A stretch of DNA of 59,673 nucleotides from Desulfobacterales bacterium (GTDB lineage: Bacteria > Desulfobacterota > Desulfobacteria > Desulfobacterales > JAQWFD01). The number at the start of each line of letters is the position of its first letter. Position 1 is the stretch's first letter. The position numbers and the translations under genes were made by a program. This document shows, piece after piece, positions 9,654 through 18,486 of this stretch. A model generated the notes under the pieces. That model saw only the letters and a list, made by a program, of their open reading frames with translations. It had not been told where the DNA came from and searched no databases. The DNA lies in the NCBI GenBank assembly GCA_028704555.1, contig JAQWFD010000024.1, positions 1-59,673 on the forward strand. The letters run 5' to 3'.

Positions 9654-10320
9654 TGGTATCGGCTGCCCCCTGGAGCTGCTGTGGCTCGGGCAGTGTAGCC
9701 AGACTGATCACCGGTGCGGGCAGATCGGGCAGGGCCCCGCCTTCCTGTGCGACACAGAATATACCCAGCAGCTCAGGCGGCGTTCTGTCCGGATGGCTTT
9801 TGAGGGTTTCACGGATCAGCCGGGTCAGGCCATAGACAGTTCCGCCGGTGCTCACCACATCGTCAATCAGGATAATGCCCCGGCGCGCATTCAGTATCAG
9901 GTTGATATCCCGTTCATACAGCACAAGACATTTATCGCCGCTGGTAATGGAATCCATCTGCACCCGGATTACCTGCCTGCGGGCGGCTTCCATGTGGGGC
10001 TTGATGCGGTTGTAGGCTACGGCCACGGCATCAAGCCCCAGCAGATGGGCCACCACCTGGGTGAGCTGCAGGGCTTTTTCCACGGCGGTCAGGATAATAA
10101 CGCCTTCAGGGGTGCCGATGGCGGACTTTATTTTTTGAGCCAGCAGGGCGCCAAAATCCTGATTCAGTCGGATCTGGCCCACCAGGTTCAATGAAGCAAT
10201 CCGGATGGCGGGATCTGTTCCGTCAAGGATGACATAGGGAAGATCCACGCCATAGCTCAGTCCGGGAATCGTCAGCCGGTACTTGTCACCGGATTCGTAT
10301 GATTCGGCAATATCGTTCAC
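9646..10320 (-). CDS. Phosphoribosyltransferase family protein embedded in the nucleobase importer operon
   Basis: A 224-residue protein with the PRPP-binding signature GIILIDDVVSTGGT at about residues 144-157, which marks type I phosphoribosyltransferases. The architecture resembles adenine/xanthine phosphoribosyltransferase-like proteins more than orotate enzymes, but the base is not certain. It sits between the binding protein and ATPase genes and overlaps the latter. That placement suggests it converts the imported base to its nucleotide at once, trapping it in the cytoplasm. A regulatory PRT-like protein is the main alternative. Confidence 0.85.
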   Translation of the reverse strand: MNDIAESYESGDKYRLTIPGLSYGVDLPYVILDGTDPAIRIASLNLVGQIRLNQDFGALLAQKIKSAIGTPEGVIILTAVEKALQLTQVVAHLLGLDAVAVAYNRIKPHMEAARRQVIRVQMDSITSGDKCLVLYERDINLILNARRGIILIDDVVSTGGTVYGLTRLIRETLKSHPDRTPPELLGIFCVAQEGGALPDLPAPVISLATLPEPQQLQGAADTNG

Positions 10321-10345
10321 GGTGTTTCCTTCAGGTCTGTTCGGA

Positions 10346-11449
10346 TCAGTCGGGTATTTTCCCGCTCACGCCTTTTACCAGCCATCGGAGGGTCAGAAGG
10401 TCCTGGTCCGTAGCTTTCTGGCCTTTTTCGATTCGCAGCTTTCCATCCTGATCGTAGAGCGGACCGGCAAAGATTGTATCGATGCCCTGTTCGAGACGTT
10501 TTTTCTCGGTCAGCACCTTTTCCCTGACTGCCTGCGGAACGGAAGCATGAAAATCCGTCAGCCGGATATTGTTTTTCTCGAATCCGCCCCAGTATTCCTG
10601 AGGCGCCCATGTTCCGTCAGCCACGCGCTGCACCGCATCGACAAAATAGGGACCCCAGTTCCATATGCTGGATACCAGGACGCAGTCCGCGCCGTATTTT
10701 GTCGCATCGGACCCATAGCCGATAGCCGGAACGCCTTTGGCGCACGCAGCGATGCTGCTGTCCGGAGTATCGGCCATCTGCCGGATCAGATCATGCTTTC
10801 GGCTGATCAGGGTTTCGGTCAGGGTGGTTTCGTTGATGGCATCGCGCCATGCTTTGAGCCATACCACCGTGTTGACCCTGTCAGGATCGAAGCGGTGTCC
10901 GGCTTCGGTCAGCCCTTTGATCAGGCCGATGGTAAAGGCGTTTATCCCGCGAATCGGTTCCGGGATCGGGTTGGTTGCAACCGTTCCCACATTTTTAAAT
11001 CCCATCAGGCCGGCCATGTAGCCGGCGAGATATTCTCCCTGATACATCCGGGCAAAATAATTGCCCGTGTTGGGGCCGGTCTTGTAGCCGGAACAATGTT
11101 CAAATGCGATATCCGGAAAATCCCTGGCCACCATGAGGGTCGGATCCATATGCTCGAAGGTGGTGGCAAAAATGATGTCATATCCCTGCCGGGCATAGTT
11201 TCGGATGACGCGTTCGGCATCTGCCGCCAGAACTTTTTCCGTGTAGTTGATTTCCACCTGATCGCCCAGTTGCTGCTTCAGGTATTGGATGCCTTCGTAG
11301 CCGGCCGTGGTCCAGCCCATATCATCGGTTGTCCACAGCAGTGCAAATGCGGCTTTGACCTTCTTTTTTCCGTCTGCCAGGGCGCACGGACAAAGCGCTA
11401 TGGCAGATGCGATAAAAAAAATCAGTGCAAGCAACAGTCGTTTTTTCAT
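10346..11449 (-). CDS. BMP-family ABC transporter substrate-binding protein
   Basis: A 367-residue periplasmic protein of the basic membrane protein (BMP/PnrA) family, whose members bind purine nucleosides or related compounds. It has a signal peptide (MKKRLLLALIFFIASAIALC, with a cysteine nearby) followed by mature segments typical of the family: MGWTTAGYEGIQYL, YDIIFATTFEHMD and AFEHCSGYKTG. It is the first gene of a five-gene operon (binding protein, PRT, ATPase, two permeases). A good sigma70-like promoter lies upstream at 11582-11610. Confidence 0.93.
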   Translation of the reverse strand: MKKRLLLALIFFIASAIALCPCALADGKKKVKAAFALLWTTDDMGWTTAGYEGIQYLKQQLGDQVEINYTEKVLAADAERVIRNYARQGYDIIFATTFEHMDPTLMVARDFPDIAFEHCSGYKTGPNTGNYFARMYQGEYLAGYMAGLMGFKNVGTVATNPIPEPIRGINAFTIGLIKGLTEAGHRFDPDRVNTVVWLKAWRDAINETTLTETLISRKHDLIRQMADTPDSSIAACAKGVPAIGYGSDATKYGADCVLVSSIWNWGPYFVDAVQRVADGTWAPQEYWGGFEKNNIRLTDFHASVPQAVREKVLTEKKRLEQGIDTIFAGPLYDQDGKLRIEKGQKATDQDLLTLRWLVKGVSGKIPD

Positions 11450-11490
11450 AAATACACCTATTGGCTATTGGATGGTTATAAAAAAGGTTG

Positions 11491-11505
11491 GGTTCACGGT
11501 GAACC
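11491..11505. promoter_or_regulatory. Palindrome GGTTCAC-G-GTGAACC in the leader of the purine importer operon
   Basis: A perfect 7+1+7 palindrome lies about 45 bases upstream of the ATG of the binding-protein gene and downstream of the proposed promoter. A position inside the leader suits a repressor operator or a short RNA hairpin. No regulator gene for it is recognised nearby. Confidence 0.4.
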
Positions 11506-11581
11506 GGGTTTATGGCTTTGTTGCAACGTCAGGGGGATATGCAGAAATTAACAGGGCTGAGCGGCATATCTCCCGTCGGGT

Positions 11582-11610
11582 AGATACGGCGTGAACAGGA
11601 GCCGTGTCAA
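11582..11610 (-). promoter_or_regulatory. Candidate sigma70 promoter of the BMP importer operon
   Basis: On the minus strand, TTGACA (complement of 11605-11610) and GTATCT (complement of 11582-11587) are separated by exactly 17 bases. It lies about 135 bases upstream of the first gene of the operon and fires towards it. Confidence 0.5.
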
Positions 11611-11819
11611 GTCAAAATTTCTGGGTCATCATCCGGGGGGATCCGGAGCGCGATGTTGCATGCCAAATCGTTCAGAAATGAAAACCCGGTCCACGCGGAG
11701 GGCATTGAGCGATGACGATGAGCTCACATCACTCAGGTAGCTGGTGACCGTTTCCTTCCAGAATAGATCATATTCCGCTGGAATCCCCCATGTACAGTTG
11801 TCCGAATGCCAGTTCCGCG

Positions 11820-12050
11820 TTAACTGAAGCATTGCCCGGTTATAAACTGTTGCGTATCCCGCCCGCAGATGCCGTACATGAACCCCTCGATGGCCATGCC
11901 CGGTTCATTGTAATCCATAGGAACGGCCGTGAGCCAGAGCGCTGCGCAATGGCCTGGGGCGATGGGCGGCGGGGCGGCCGGAAAAACGGTCGCTGGCCGG
12001 GTAAACAGTAAAAAACGGATCAACAGCCAGGTGCTCCATGTGATGTTCAT
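11820..12050 (-). CDS. Uncertain small ORF, possibly remnant of a decayed gene
   Basis: A 76-residue frame starts at an ATG with a good ribosome-binding site (AAAGGAG, six bases away) and a hydrophobic N-terminus. It ends at 11820. A second overlapping minus-strand frame continues to 11629, and a third frame across the same stretch also reads like protein (segment NAELAFGQLYMGDSSGI). The pattern suggests one larger gene broken by frameshifts. I recognise no family. It could equally be non-coding. Confidence 0.25.
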   Translation of the reverse strand: MNITWSTWLLIRFLLFTRPATVFPAAPPPIAPGHCAALWLTAVPMDYNEPGMAIEGFMYGICGRDTQQFITGQCFS

Positions 12051-12249
12051 TACGGCGCTCCTTTCTTCTGATATCCGACGATGAGTGGGCGTACCCGGGT
12101 GGTGTGTGCTTTTTTGCGGGATTACCAACAGAATAGTTGCATCAAAACAGGGGTGTCAAGCGTGAAAGACGTTTGGGCCGTGGAAAGCTGTCCGGTACGG
12201 GATACGGCGCTGCGGGTTTGAAATGAAAACAGATGATCGAGAAAAAATC

Positions 12250-12287
12250 TTGACTTCTGTCTGAAAAGGGGTAATGGTGCCACCATT
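12250..12287 (+). promoter_or_regulatory. Candidate promoter overlapped by a perfect 15-base palindrome
   Basis: TTGACT at 12250-12255 and TAATGG at 12272-12277 are 16 bases apart and point to the small gene at 12390. The palindrome AATGGTG-C-CACCATT (12273-12287) overlaps the -10 element. That placement is what a repressor operator would show. Confidence 0.4.
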
Positions 12288-12344
12288 TTTTGTTGATCCA
12301 AAAATAGGTAACCAGAACCTTCGTCAGGAGGATTTCTAAGCTTA

Positions 12345-12367
12345 AGGCAGGGCATGAGTCCCTGCCT
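12345..12367 (+). terminator. Hairpin with T-rich tail in the leader of the small gene at 12390
   Basis: AGGCAGGG and CCCTGCCT form a perfect 8-bp stem around a 7-base loop, followed by GTTATTTTT. It lies between the candidate promoter and the ribosome-binding site at 12378-12384, so it could be a leader attenuator. Without a visible competing structure, a simple transcript-stabilising hairpin is equally possible. Confidence 0.4.
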
Positions 12368-12389
12368 GTTATTTTTCAGGAGGTATAAG

Positions 12390-12644
12390 GTGTTTTTTGA
12401 AGCTATTTTTCAACCCCAGGAACAAGCGGAATACAATGATGAGGCTAAAGAACTGATAGGTAAACGCATTGCGCTTCAGGATGGCTGGATTTTGAAGGAC
12501 GGACCCTATAAAGGTCAGCAGTGTTTTTATGTGCCGGGTACGCATGTCGGGGTAATCCCCCTGAGTCATCTGGAAGGAATAAAAGATATTCCATTTGTCA
12601 AATGGGAAGACCTGAGAGTCAAAGTGTGTGGCCTTATATCCTAA
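12390..12644 (+). CDS. Small conserved-looking protein of unknown function
   Basis: I chose the GTG at 12390 because AGGAGGT sits five bases upstream. The in-frame ATG at 12354 lies inside the leader hairpin and has no such site. The 84-residue product is soluble and mixed in charge (IGKRIALQDGWILKDGPYKG, VPGTHVGVIPLSHLEGI), with no signal peptide or membrane helix. The gene has its own candidate promoter, operator-like palindrome and a strong terminator, so it is a monocistronic regulated unit. No family is recognised. Confidence 0.7.
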   Translation: MFFEAIFQPQEQAEYNDEAKELIGKRIALQDGWILKDGPYKGQQCFYVPGTHVGVIPLSHLEGIKDIPFVKWEDLRVKVCGLIS

Positions 12645-12708
12645 TATCCCAAGGAAGATTTCAGAATTGAACTGCCTTGTCGCGTAACGCGACATCAGGA
12701 TAATCTGA

Positions 12709-12752
12709 TACCCAAAGACCCCTGAGGCAGAAGCATCAGGGGTCTTTGGGTA
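12709..12752 (+). terminator. Strong intrinsic terminator (17-bp stem)
   Basis: TACCCAAAGACCCCTGA (12709-12725) and TCAGGGGTCTTTGGGTA (12736-12752) pair perfectly around a 10-base loop. It ends the small gene at 12390. It may also end the convergent uptake operon, although A/T tracts are short on both sides. Confidence 0.75.
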
Positions 12753-13039
12753 TTCCTGCCCCCGGTCGCCATGGTTCAGAAAGTGCAAAAAATGTGTCCA
12801 TCCGGAAACAGGGTATGCGTCTGTTAATTGTGTTTGAAAATAACAACCCGGAATCCGGTTTCATCGTTAATGATTCTATACGCATCACAGCCAAGTTCCC
12901 TGGCCATGTTTGGCAATGACGGGGTAAATAGGAGCGAACACCGTTATTGTGATTTTATTCATCATCAGGGCATTGCCTCGATCGAAGGGTGCATTTTTTA
13001 TTTGAGTCCAATTTTTTTTGCATGGCTTACCCTGCTTTT

Positions 13040-14815
13040 TTACGTAATCCGCTGGTCTGTACTGCCAGGGTGCTTTTTCAGGCGCAGTCCTGGAAAGGCG
13101 TGGCAATGTCCATCACCGAACGGCATGTTATAAAATTGCCGGTAGAAGTCATCCGCCTCTTTTTGAAGATCAAAGTGGAAAATGTCCGGATGGATGATAT
13201 TGGCCAGGCGCAAGAGTCCCAATATCCAATCCGGGTTGGTGGAGGAGCGGTAGGGATGCAGATGAAAGATTTTTTGAGTCCTTACCGCCGGCACGTCCAA
13301 GCCATTCCCCGTGCAATAGGTGATAAAGTCTTCCACGGGCCAAGCCGCGGCCCCTGAAATGACGATGATTTCCGGGGCCATCCGGCAGAACTGTTTTTTT
13401 GAAATGCTGATGCCGGGTCGGCTTTCCCTTTTGATCCGCCGGTTCGTTAATCGGCCGCCGGCAGTATCGATTAGCCGGGATTCCATTTTTTCCTCGAATA
13501 CGGCGATGAGCGGGTGGCCTATGGAAGCGTACACCGGCGGTTTTTCAAGGCCTTCGACCTTGTACTCGATTTGGGCCACCCGGGATTCCACATATTGACG
13601 AAATGCGACGGCCTGGGATTCACGGCCGGTCAAGGCCGCAAGATAATCGACGATGTCAAAATAAGAATCGATCCTGTTCAGGCGGTCGTACAGCTCCTTG
13701 ATGAAATCTTCCTTGAGTATCTGCACCATGACAGCATCAATGCGGTTCTTGTCCGTCATCCCGATTACCGCCAATATCGAACGAATCATGTTCAGTGCGT
13801 TGATTGTCCGGTAGCCGCCGAAATATCCGGTTTCCCTGACCCGGGCATCATGGATTTTTCCCTGAATGGGCAATTGAAATCCGCAGCTGCAGTGTCCTTC
13901 CGGCATATACCGGAAGAGGTTGGAGGACATGGGACCAAAAAATCCCCGTTCCATAATTTTTTTTCCGCAATCCGGACAACGACTGTTGAGGTAATCGGTC
14001 CCCGGAGAGTTGAAAAGATAGACATATTTAAGCTGTTTCCGCAATTGCCTGCAAACCGACTCGGCCTCCCGGATGCTCGGCTCCATGTCGATGGTAGCGT
14101 CCCCGAAGGGAATGAAGCGCATCACCTGAAAGGGGATATCCTTTGAAAGGGAGGCGATAAATTCAGCTGCCCTGCTGATTTCCCCTTCGCCGTGCTTCCG
14201 GTAGATCGCCGATACTTCGATGTAGACGCCTTGCTTGTAGAGCAACGCGAGATTTCGCCATATCGGTGCAACGTTTTTAATCCCGCAGATACGATAAGCT
14301 TCTTCTGAAGCCCCTTTCAGCCCCACATTTACGAAATCGAGAAGCGGGATAAGCCCGCCTAAAGCCGATTCCGTCAGATATCCGTTTGTTGAACAGCCTA
14401 CAAGCAAGCCGTTTTCCCTGGCCATCCGGGCCAGCCGCTGAAAAGTAAAATACGCAACCGTCGGCTCGTTGAAGCAGAACATTACACCGATGCATGCTTC
14501 AGCCAGGGCTTTTTGGATGACCTGCTCGGACGTCATTTCCTGAAAGGCGCCTGCAATGGCGGAAAGATGATCCGTCAATATTTCAGAAACGCATCCGTTA
14601 CATTTGAAATTACAGCCCACGGTGCATATCTGAAGGAATTTACCCTTTGGATGATAATGCACCATGGGCATGCATTCAATGGCGGTGTCGACCGCCGCAA
14701 GATACCTGTCGGGATACCGCTCCCGGATATCGGATCCGATTCGGGTATACATGCCGCATTCGCCGATCTCACCATCTTTGATATCGCATTTCATCTCACA
14801 GATAGTACATTTCAT
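13040..14815 (-). CDS. Radical SAM protein fused to the C-lobe of a BtuF/FepB-type binding protein
   Basis: The N-terminal part of this 591-residue protein resembles the AmmeMemoRadiSam/PflA-like family. It has cysteines C3, C6, C10 and C20, then the canonical cluster motif CX3CX2C (C68, C72, C75) inside GCNFKCNGC. A second cysteine set, CPDCGKK and HCSCG (C280, C283, C309, C311), fits a zinc ribbon or extra Fe-S cluster. From about 425 to 568 the sequence follows the second lobe of the periplasmic binding protein encoded upstream (PEIIVISG against PDIIVVST; HPDIFHFDLQKEADDFYRQF against HPEIFSHLDVKQELTDYYTK). There is no signal peptide, so it should be cytoplasmic. It lies last in the uptake locus. 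Its reaction is unknown. Confidence 0.85.
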   Translation of the reverse strand: MKCTICEMKCDIKDGEIGECGMYTRIGSDIRERYPDRYLAAVDTAIECMPMVHYHPKGKFLQICTVGCNFKCNGCVSEILTDHLSAIAGAFQEMTSEQVIQKALAEACIGVMFCFNEPTVAYFTFQRLARMARENGLLVGCSTNGYLTESALGGLIPLLDFVNVGLKGASEEAYRICGIKNVAPIWRNLALLYKQGVYIEVSAIYRKHGEGEISRAAEFIASLSKDIPFQVMRFIPFGDATIDMEPSIREAESVCRQLRKQLKYVYLFNSPGTDYLNSRCPDCGKKIMERGFFGPMSSNLFRYMPEGHCSCGFQLPIQGKIHDARVRETGYFGGYRTINALNMIRSILAVIGMTDKNRIDAVMVQILKEDFIKELYDRLNRIDSYFDIVDYLAALTGRESQAVAFRQYVESRVAQIEYKVEGLEKPPVYASIGHPLIAVFEEKMESRLIDTAGGRLTNRRIKRESRPGISISKKQFCRMAPEIIVISGAAAWPVEDFITYCTGNGLDVPAVRTQKIFHLHPYRSSTNPDWILGLLRLANIIHPDIFHFDLQKEADDFYRQFYNMPFGDGHCHAFPGLRLKKHPGSTDQRIT

Positions 14816-14839
14816 TTATTCGGTCCCCTTATTTTTTCC

Positions 14840-14959
14840 GGCTCATCTCGGATTAGCGTGAAAACCAAATTTATAAATTTAATTTTTGCAGTAAAATCAG
14901 TAACAAAAAAAATCTGTTCCCTTGAGTATGGGTAAATTCACACTAATCCGCGATGAGCC
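14840..14959. repeat. Inverted repeat between the radical SAM gene and the TonB receptor gene
   Basis: GGCTCATCTCGGATTAGCGT... (14840-14862) and its near-complement ...ACTAATCCGCGATGAGCC (14937-14959) form 23-base arms with two mismatches. They enclose 74 bases of AT-rich sequence. It may be a transcript-end or processing structure between the two genes, or a miniature mobile element. Confidence 0.5.
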
Positions 14960-15050
14960 TTTTTCCCGTCCCGAAACCCTGACAGCAGCGGTTGCATTTG
15001 CCGTTGTTCTCTCCTGTATTAAAGGCAGGCTTCCCGTCCCCGGCTTTTTC

Positions 15051-17078
15051 CTACATCCGCAGGGAAATTCCTGCCAGCAAGTTAAATCCCGGCTCCGGTC
15101 CGTTTGTTTCATAATAGTCCTCATCCAGGATATTGGTGCCCTGAAGAAAGACTTCGGCGTCGATCCCCCCGATTTTTTTTAATTTCTGGGTCAATTTAGC
15201 ATTGATCAGGAAATAGTCGGGCAATTTTGTCCATTCGTAATTATCGTTCTCCCAATACTGCCGTTTCGTATAGGATGCCTGCATGTTAAGCGTAAGTCCG
15301 AAGGCGCAACGGTAGGTCAGCGCCAGGTTAACCCGGTGCCGGGGCCGACCTTCCAGCTCACGGTCATTGTTCGATTTGTCCGCTGTGGTCAGATAGGTGT
15401 AGTTTAAATCCGTATGGAAGGCCCTGGAAAGTTGCATGCCGACAGTTGCCTCCGCGCCGTAAATGGTCGCTTCGTTGATGTTGATGTAGACGGATTCACC
15501 GTCGAGTTTCGTGGAGTCGATCAAATCGTCGACATTGTGATAAAAAAAGGCCGCCTTACCGGTAACATTCTCGGAAAAAATGTGGGAAGCACCCGCTTCA
15601 TAGGCGAGCGCCTTTTCCGGATCCAGGTCTGGATTCCCCCCGCCGTAGGTGCTGTACAACTCCTTTAAGCTGGGGAATCTGCTTTTTTGACCGACGGATA
15701 CGTGAAAACGGGTGGCATCCGTCATGTCAAAGGTCATCCCGACCTGGGGGTTCACGATGTCCATCTGGCCGGGCGCCGGCTGGTCGGATGTCTGGGTCGG
15801 CTCAAACGCATCGTAACTCAGGCCGAGCACCACGGAAAAACGGTTAAAAGGCCTGAATTCATCCTCAACGGCGAACGTATAGGTATGGGCAGCGTATTCT
15901 TCTTCAGGTGTCCATCCCACCGAGGCCGATCCCTTAAGGACATCCCAGCAGTCGTCACTGAGGTAATTTCCTTCCTTGTGGTTGTCCTTCATGTAGTTCA
16001 GGCCGAAGCGAAGGCTGTTCCGTTGCCCCATATTCATAAGGGCTTGAATCTCTCCGCCGATGGAGCTATCATCATAATAGCTTTCCTCAAACCACTTTTT
16101 TCCCCCTGTGGTATGTTCCGCATCCCAGCTTACATCCATAATCCCGTCGGAATGGTTTACGTAAAACAACCGGGTTTTCACCTTGAGCGCGTCGGTGAAT
16201 TTGTGTTCCCCGACCAGATTGAGCTGCCATTGCCGCCAGTCGCTGTATGCCCAGTAGCGGTTATAAAAGGTGGGCATTCCCCGCTCATTGTCGACATAAT
16301 CAAGCGACAGGTAGGCACTCGAATCGCCGCCCGGATCATAGCCGACTTTCAGGTCCAGGCTTTTTTTCGTATAATCGCTTAAATCCCTTTTGCCGCCATC
16401 TTCGTTATAGGACGTGCCAAGCCCCACATCGGGATCGGTTTCATCAAAATCCCCGGACAGCCTGTAACCATCGGATGCCTGGTATCCCCCCGACAGCCAA
16501 TAGTTCAGATTTCCGGCACTTCCGCCGTGACTCAGAAAATAATTGGCAGTGCCGTAGTCCCCGAAGGAAGCGGTCAAGGATGTTTGGGGGGTGGTGCCTC
16601 CCTTTTTCGTAATAATATTGATGACGCCACCCATTGTATTGGAACCGTAAAGAACGGAACTTGCCCCTTTGGTGATTATAATTTTGGATATAATACCGGC
16701 CGGCAGCATGGAGAGATCTACCGTTCCAAAATAATTCTCCCGGGCCGGAACGCCGTCGATGAGAACCTTGACCTGCCTTTGGTCAAAGCCCCTGATGCTT
16801 ACATGGGATTCTCCCTTACCCGCCATCTGCACCAAAACGCCCGGAAGAAATTCCAGCGCCTCCGCAACGGTTTGTGCGCCCTTGGCTGTAATCTCTTCCA
16901 TGGTTACCTCCGTCACGGTTGTTGCTGAATCGACAGATCCCTTTTCTCCCGTCACGAAGACTTCTCCCAGATTAAACATGCTGTCACCGGATTGGTCTTC
17001 CGCCATGGCGCCGCTGACCACCATCATGCTGGACACCAATAAATAAAACATTTGCCGAAGTTGTACTTTCAATTTCAT
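15051..17078 (-). CDS. TonB-dependent outer-membrane receptor (BtuB/CirA-like)
   Basis: A 675-residue outer-membrane gated channel for a metal chelate, corrinoid or similar ligand. It has a signal peptide ending near SGAMAEDQ, a TonB-box-like segment GEVFVTGEK, and the plug domain from about 55 to 165 (VAEALEFLPGVLVQMAGKGE, ISIRG-type VSIRGFDQRQV, YGSNTMGGVINIIT). Alternating beta-strands run to the end, with the C-terminal strand FNLLAGISLRM. It is flanked by the other parts of a class III ABC uptake system on the same strand. The size is typical of the BtuB group, but no cobalamin riboswitch was seen upstream, so the ligand is open. Confidence 0.92.
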   Translation of the reverse strand: MKLKVQLRQMFYLLVSSMMVVSGAMAEDQSGDSMFNLGEVFVTGEKGSVDSATTVTEVTMEEITAKGAQTVAEALEFLPGVLVQMAGKGESHVSIRGFDQRQVKVLIDGVPARENYFGTVDLSMLPAGIISKIIITKGASSVLYGSNTMGGVINIITKKGGTTPQTSLTASFGDYGTANYFLSHGGSAGNLNYWLSGGYQASDGYRLSGDFDETDPDVGLGTSYNEDGGKRDLSDYTKKSLDLKVGYDPGGDSSAYLSLDYVDNERGMPTFYNRYWAYSDWRQWQLNLVGEHKFTDALKVKTRLFYVNHSDGIMDVSWDAEHTTGGKKWFEESYYDDSSIGGEIQALMNMGQRNSLRFGLNYMKDNHKEGNYLSDDCWDVLKGSASVGWTPEEEYAAHTYTFAVEDEFRPFNRFSVVLGLSYDAFEPTQTSDQPAPGQMDIVNPQVGMTFDMTDATRFHVSVGQKSRFPSLKELYSTYGGGNPDLDPEKALAYEAGASHIFSENVTGKAAFFYHNVDDLIDSTKLDGESVYININEATIYGAEATVGMQLSRAFHTDLNYTYLTTADKSNNDRELEGRPRHRVNLALTYRCAFGLTLNMQASYTKRQYWENDNYEWTKLPDYFLINAKLTQKLKKIGGIDAEVFLQGTNILDEDYYETNGPEPGFNLLAGISLRM

Positions 17079-17287
17079 TCATCTCTCCTGTTCACATGCT
17101 GACTGATTGAAACGTGACCCCGATGTCACGTCGTTTTTCAATGGCACCAGACAGCCCTCGGACTCGTTCTATCGGGTTCCGGCCCCACCAAATTTTCCAA
17201 ACCTCCGGATAACAAGTCATATCGACGGAGGATCGTCCTTCCTGCCGAATGCCGGTTGGCATGCATGATCCGAAAGCATAAGAAATG

Positions 17288-18448
17288 TCATTTCCTGTCA
17301 TTCCGAAGATCAGTTTCAAATTGTGAAGCACTCGCGGGCGGCAGGTGGTGTAAGATCCGTTCGGCTTCGTTATCCGTAAGCTCATAGTGGTAAAACTTCG
17401 TGTAATAATCCGTTAATTCCTGCTTAACATCCAGATGCGAAAAAATTTCCGGGTGAAAAAGTTTTGCAAGGAACAGAATGCATAAGAAAGATTCGGTACT
17501 GAAGTGGCTCCAATAAAACAAGCCCTCGGGATTCATGAAAACTTTATTTTCCCTGACGGCCGTTATTCCCTGCCACCGGGGATCGTTTACGATCGAATCG
17601 ATGGAGGGCAGTGTGCTTACCACAATGATATCCGGATTCCACAGAATCATCTGTTCCGTTGTCACTGTAACGAAATATGACGGATCGGCGTGAGTCTGCA
17701 TGGTGCCGCCGGCGGCGTTCACAAGCCAGTACGCGGTGGAAAAGCGCGTCTGAGTTTTAGAAGGACCCTGGATCTGCCCGCACACAAAAAATACCTTGGG
17801 GCGATTGGCCGTCGGAATTCTCGACGTGACAGCAATCACCTTTTGTATTCTTTCATTCACGTATGCGCAGTATTCTTCCGCGATATTTTTTGCTTCTCCG
17901 CCCAGCAACTCCCCGTAAAACCGGATCTGTTCGTAATTGTCACCGATAAAGCCCTCCAGCGTGGATTGCCTCCGGCCGCCATCGTAAGGAACCACCACGG
18001 GAAGTCCGGCCGCGCTTAATTGTTCAATCTGTTTTGCAAACGGGTGGTATATAACAAGGTCCGTTTTCAGTTGAAGAAGTTGTTCCACATCGGGAGACAC
18101 AAAGTTGTCCATGACCTGAATACGCTCTAACTCGGGGTTCAGTTTGTAATCCCACGGCAGAAGCACATTGGCGACGATGGCCACCCGATGGGCCGCACCG
18201 AAAGCGAACAGCTTTTCATAGCTGGGGCCGTGAATACAGGCGATCCTTTTCGGCGTTTCGGGAATACGGACTTGCCTGCCGGCCCTGTCGATGATTACGC
18301 GGGTGGCGGGCTTGATTTCGGAGGCTTCCGGATTATGCGGGCTTGTGGGCATGAGCAGGAAAATTTGCAGGGCCAGAAAAAAGATCCCGCGGTTCCGCCA
18401 ATATCCGAAGCTGTGTTTTTCTCCGTTCGGAACAGCACTCTTATGCAT
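17288..18448 (-). CDS. Periplasmic metal-chelate/corrinoid-type binding protein (BtuF/FepB family)
   Basis: I place the start at the ATG MHKSAVPNG, preceded by AAAAGGA. A longer in-frame start would overlap the permease gene by 130 bases. The 386-residue product has a signal peptide, then the class III signature VIIDRAGRQVRIPETPKRIAC. It ends with LAKLFHPEIFSHLDVKQELT and DYYTKFYHYEL, as in FepB/HmuT-type proteins. It would pass the ligand from the TonB receptor to the permease encoded immediately upstream. Its second lobe is the same domain that is fused to the radical SAM protein of this locus. Confidence 0.9.
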   Translation of the reverse strand: MHKSAVPNGEKHSFGYWRNRGIFFLALQIFLLMPTSPHNPEASEIKPATRVIIDRAGRQVRIPETPKRIACIHGPSYEKLFAFGAAHRVAIVANVLLPWDYKLNPELERIQVMDNFVSPDVEQLLQLKTDLVIYHPFAKQIEQLSAAGLPVVVPYDGGRRQSTLEGFIGDNYEQIRFYGELLGGEAKNIAEEYCAYVNERIQKVIAVTSRIPTANRPKVFFVCGQIQGPSKTQTRFSTAYWLVNAAGGTMQTHADPSYFVTVTTEQMILWNPDIIVVSTLPSIDSIVNDPRWQGITAVRENKVFMNPEGLFYWSHFSTESFLCILFLAKLFHPEIFSHLDVKQELTDYYTKFYHYELTDNEAERILHHLPPASASQFETDLRNDRK

Positions 18449-18486
18449 GGCAGTTTGTCCTTTTTGAGTTGTATTCCCCAACGCGT

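Noticed and set aside
10283..11551. A 422-codon plus-strand open frame opposite the BMP binding-protein gene
   Set aside because: Antisense to a gene with clear family features and a signal peptide.
12828..13133. A 101-codon plus-strand frame after the terminator
   Set aside because: It overlaps the 3' end of the radical SAM gene on the other strand and has no ribosome-binding site or motif.
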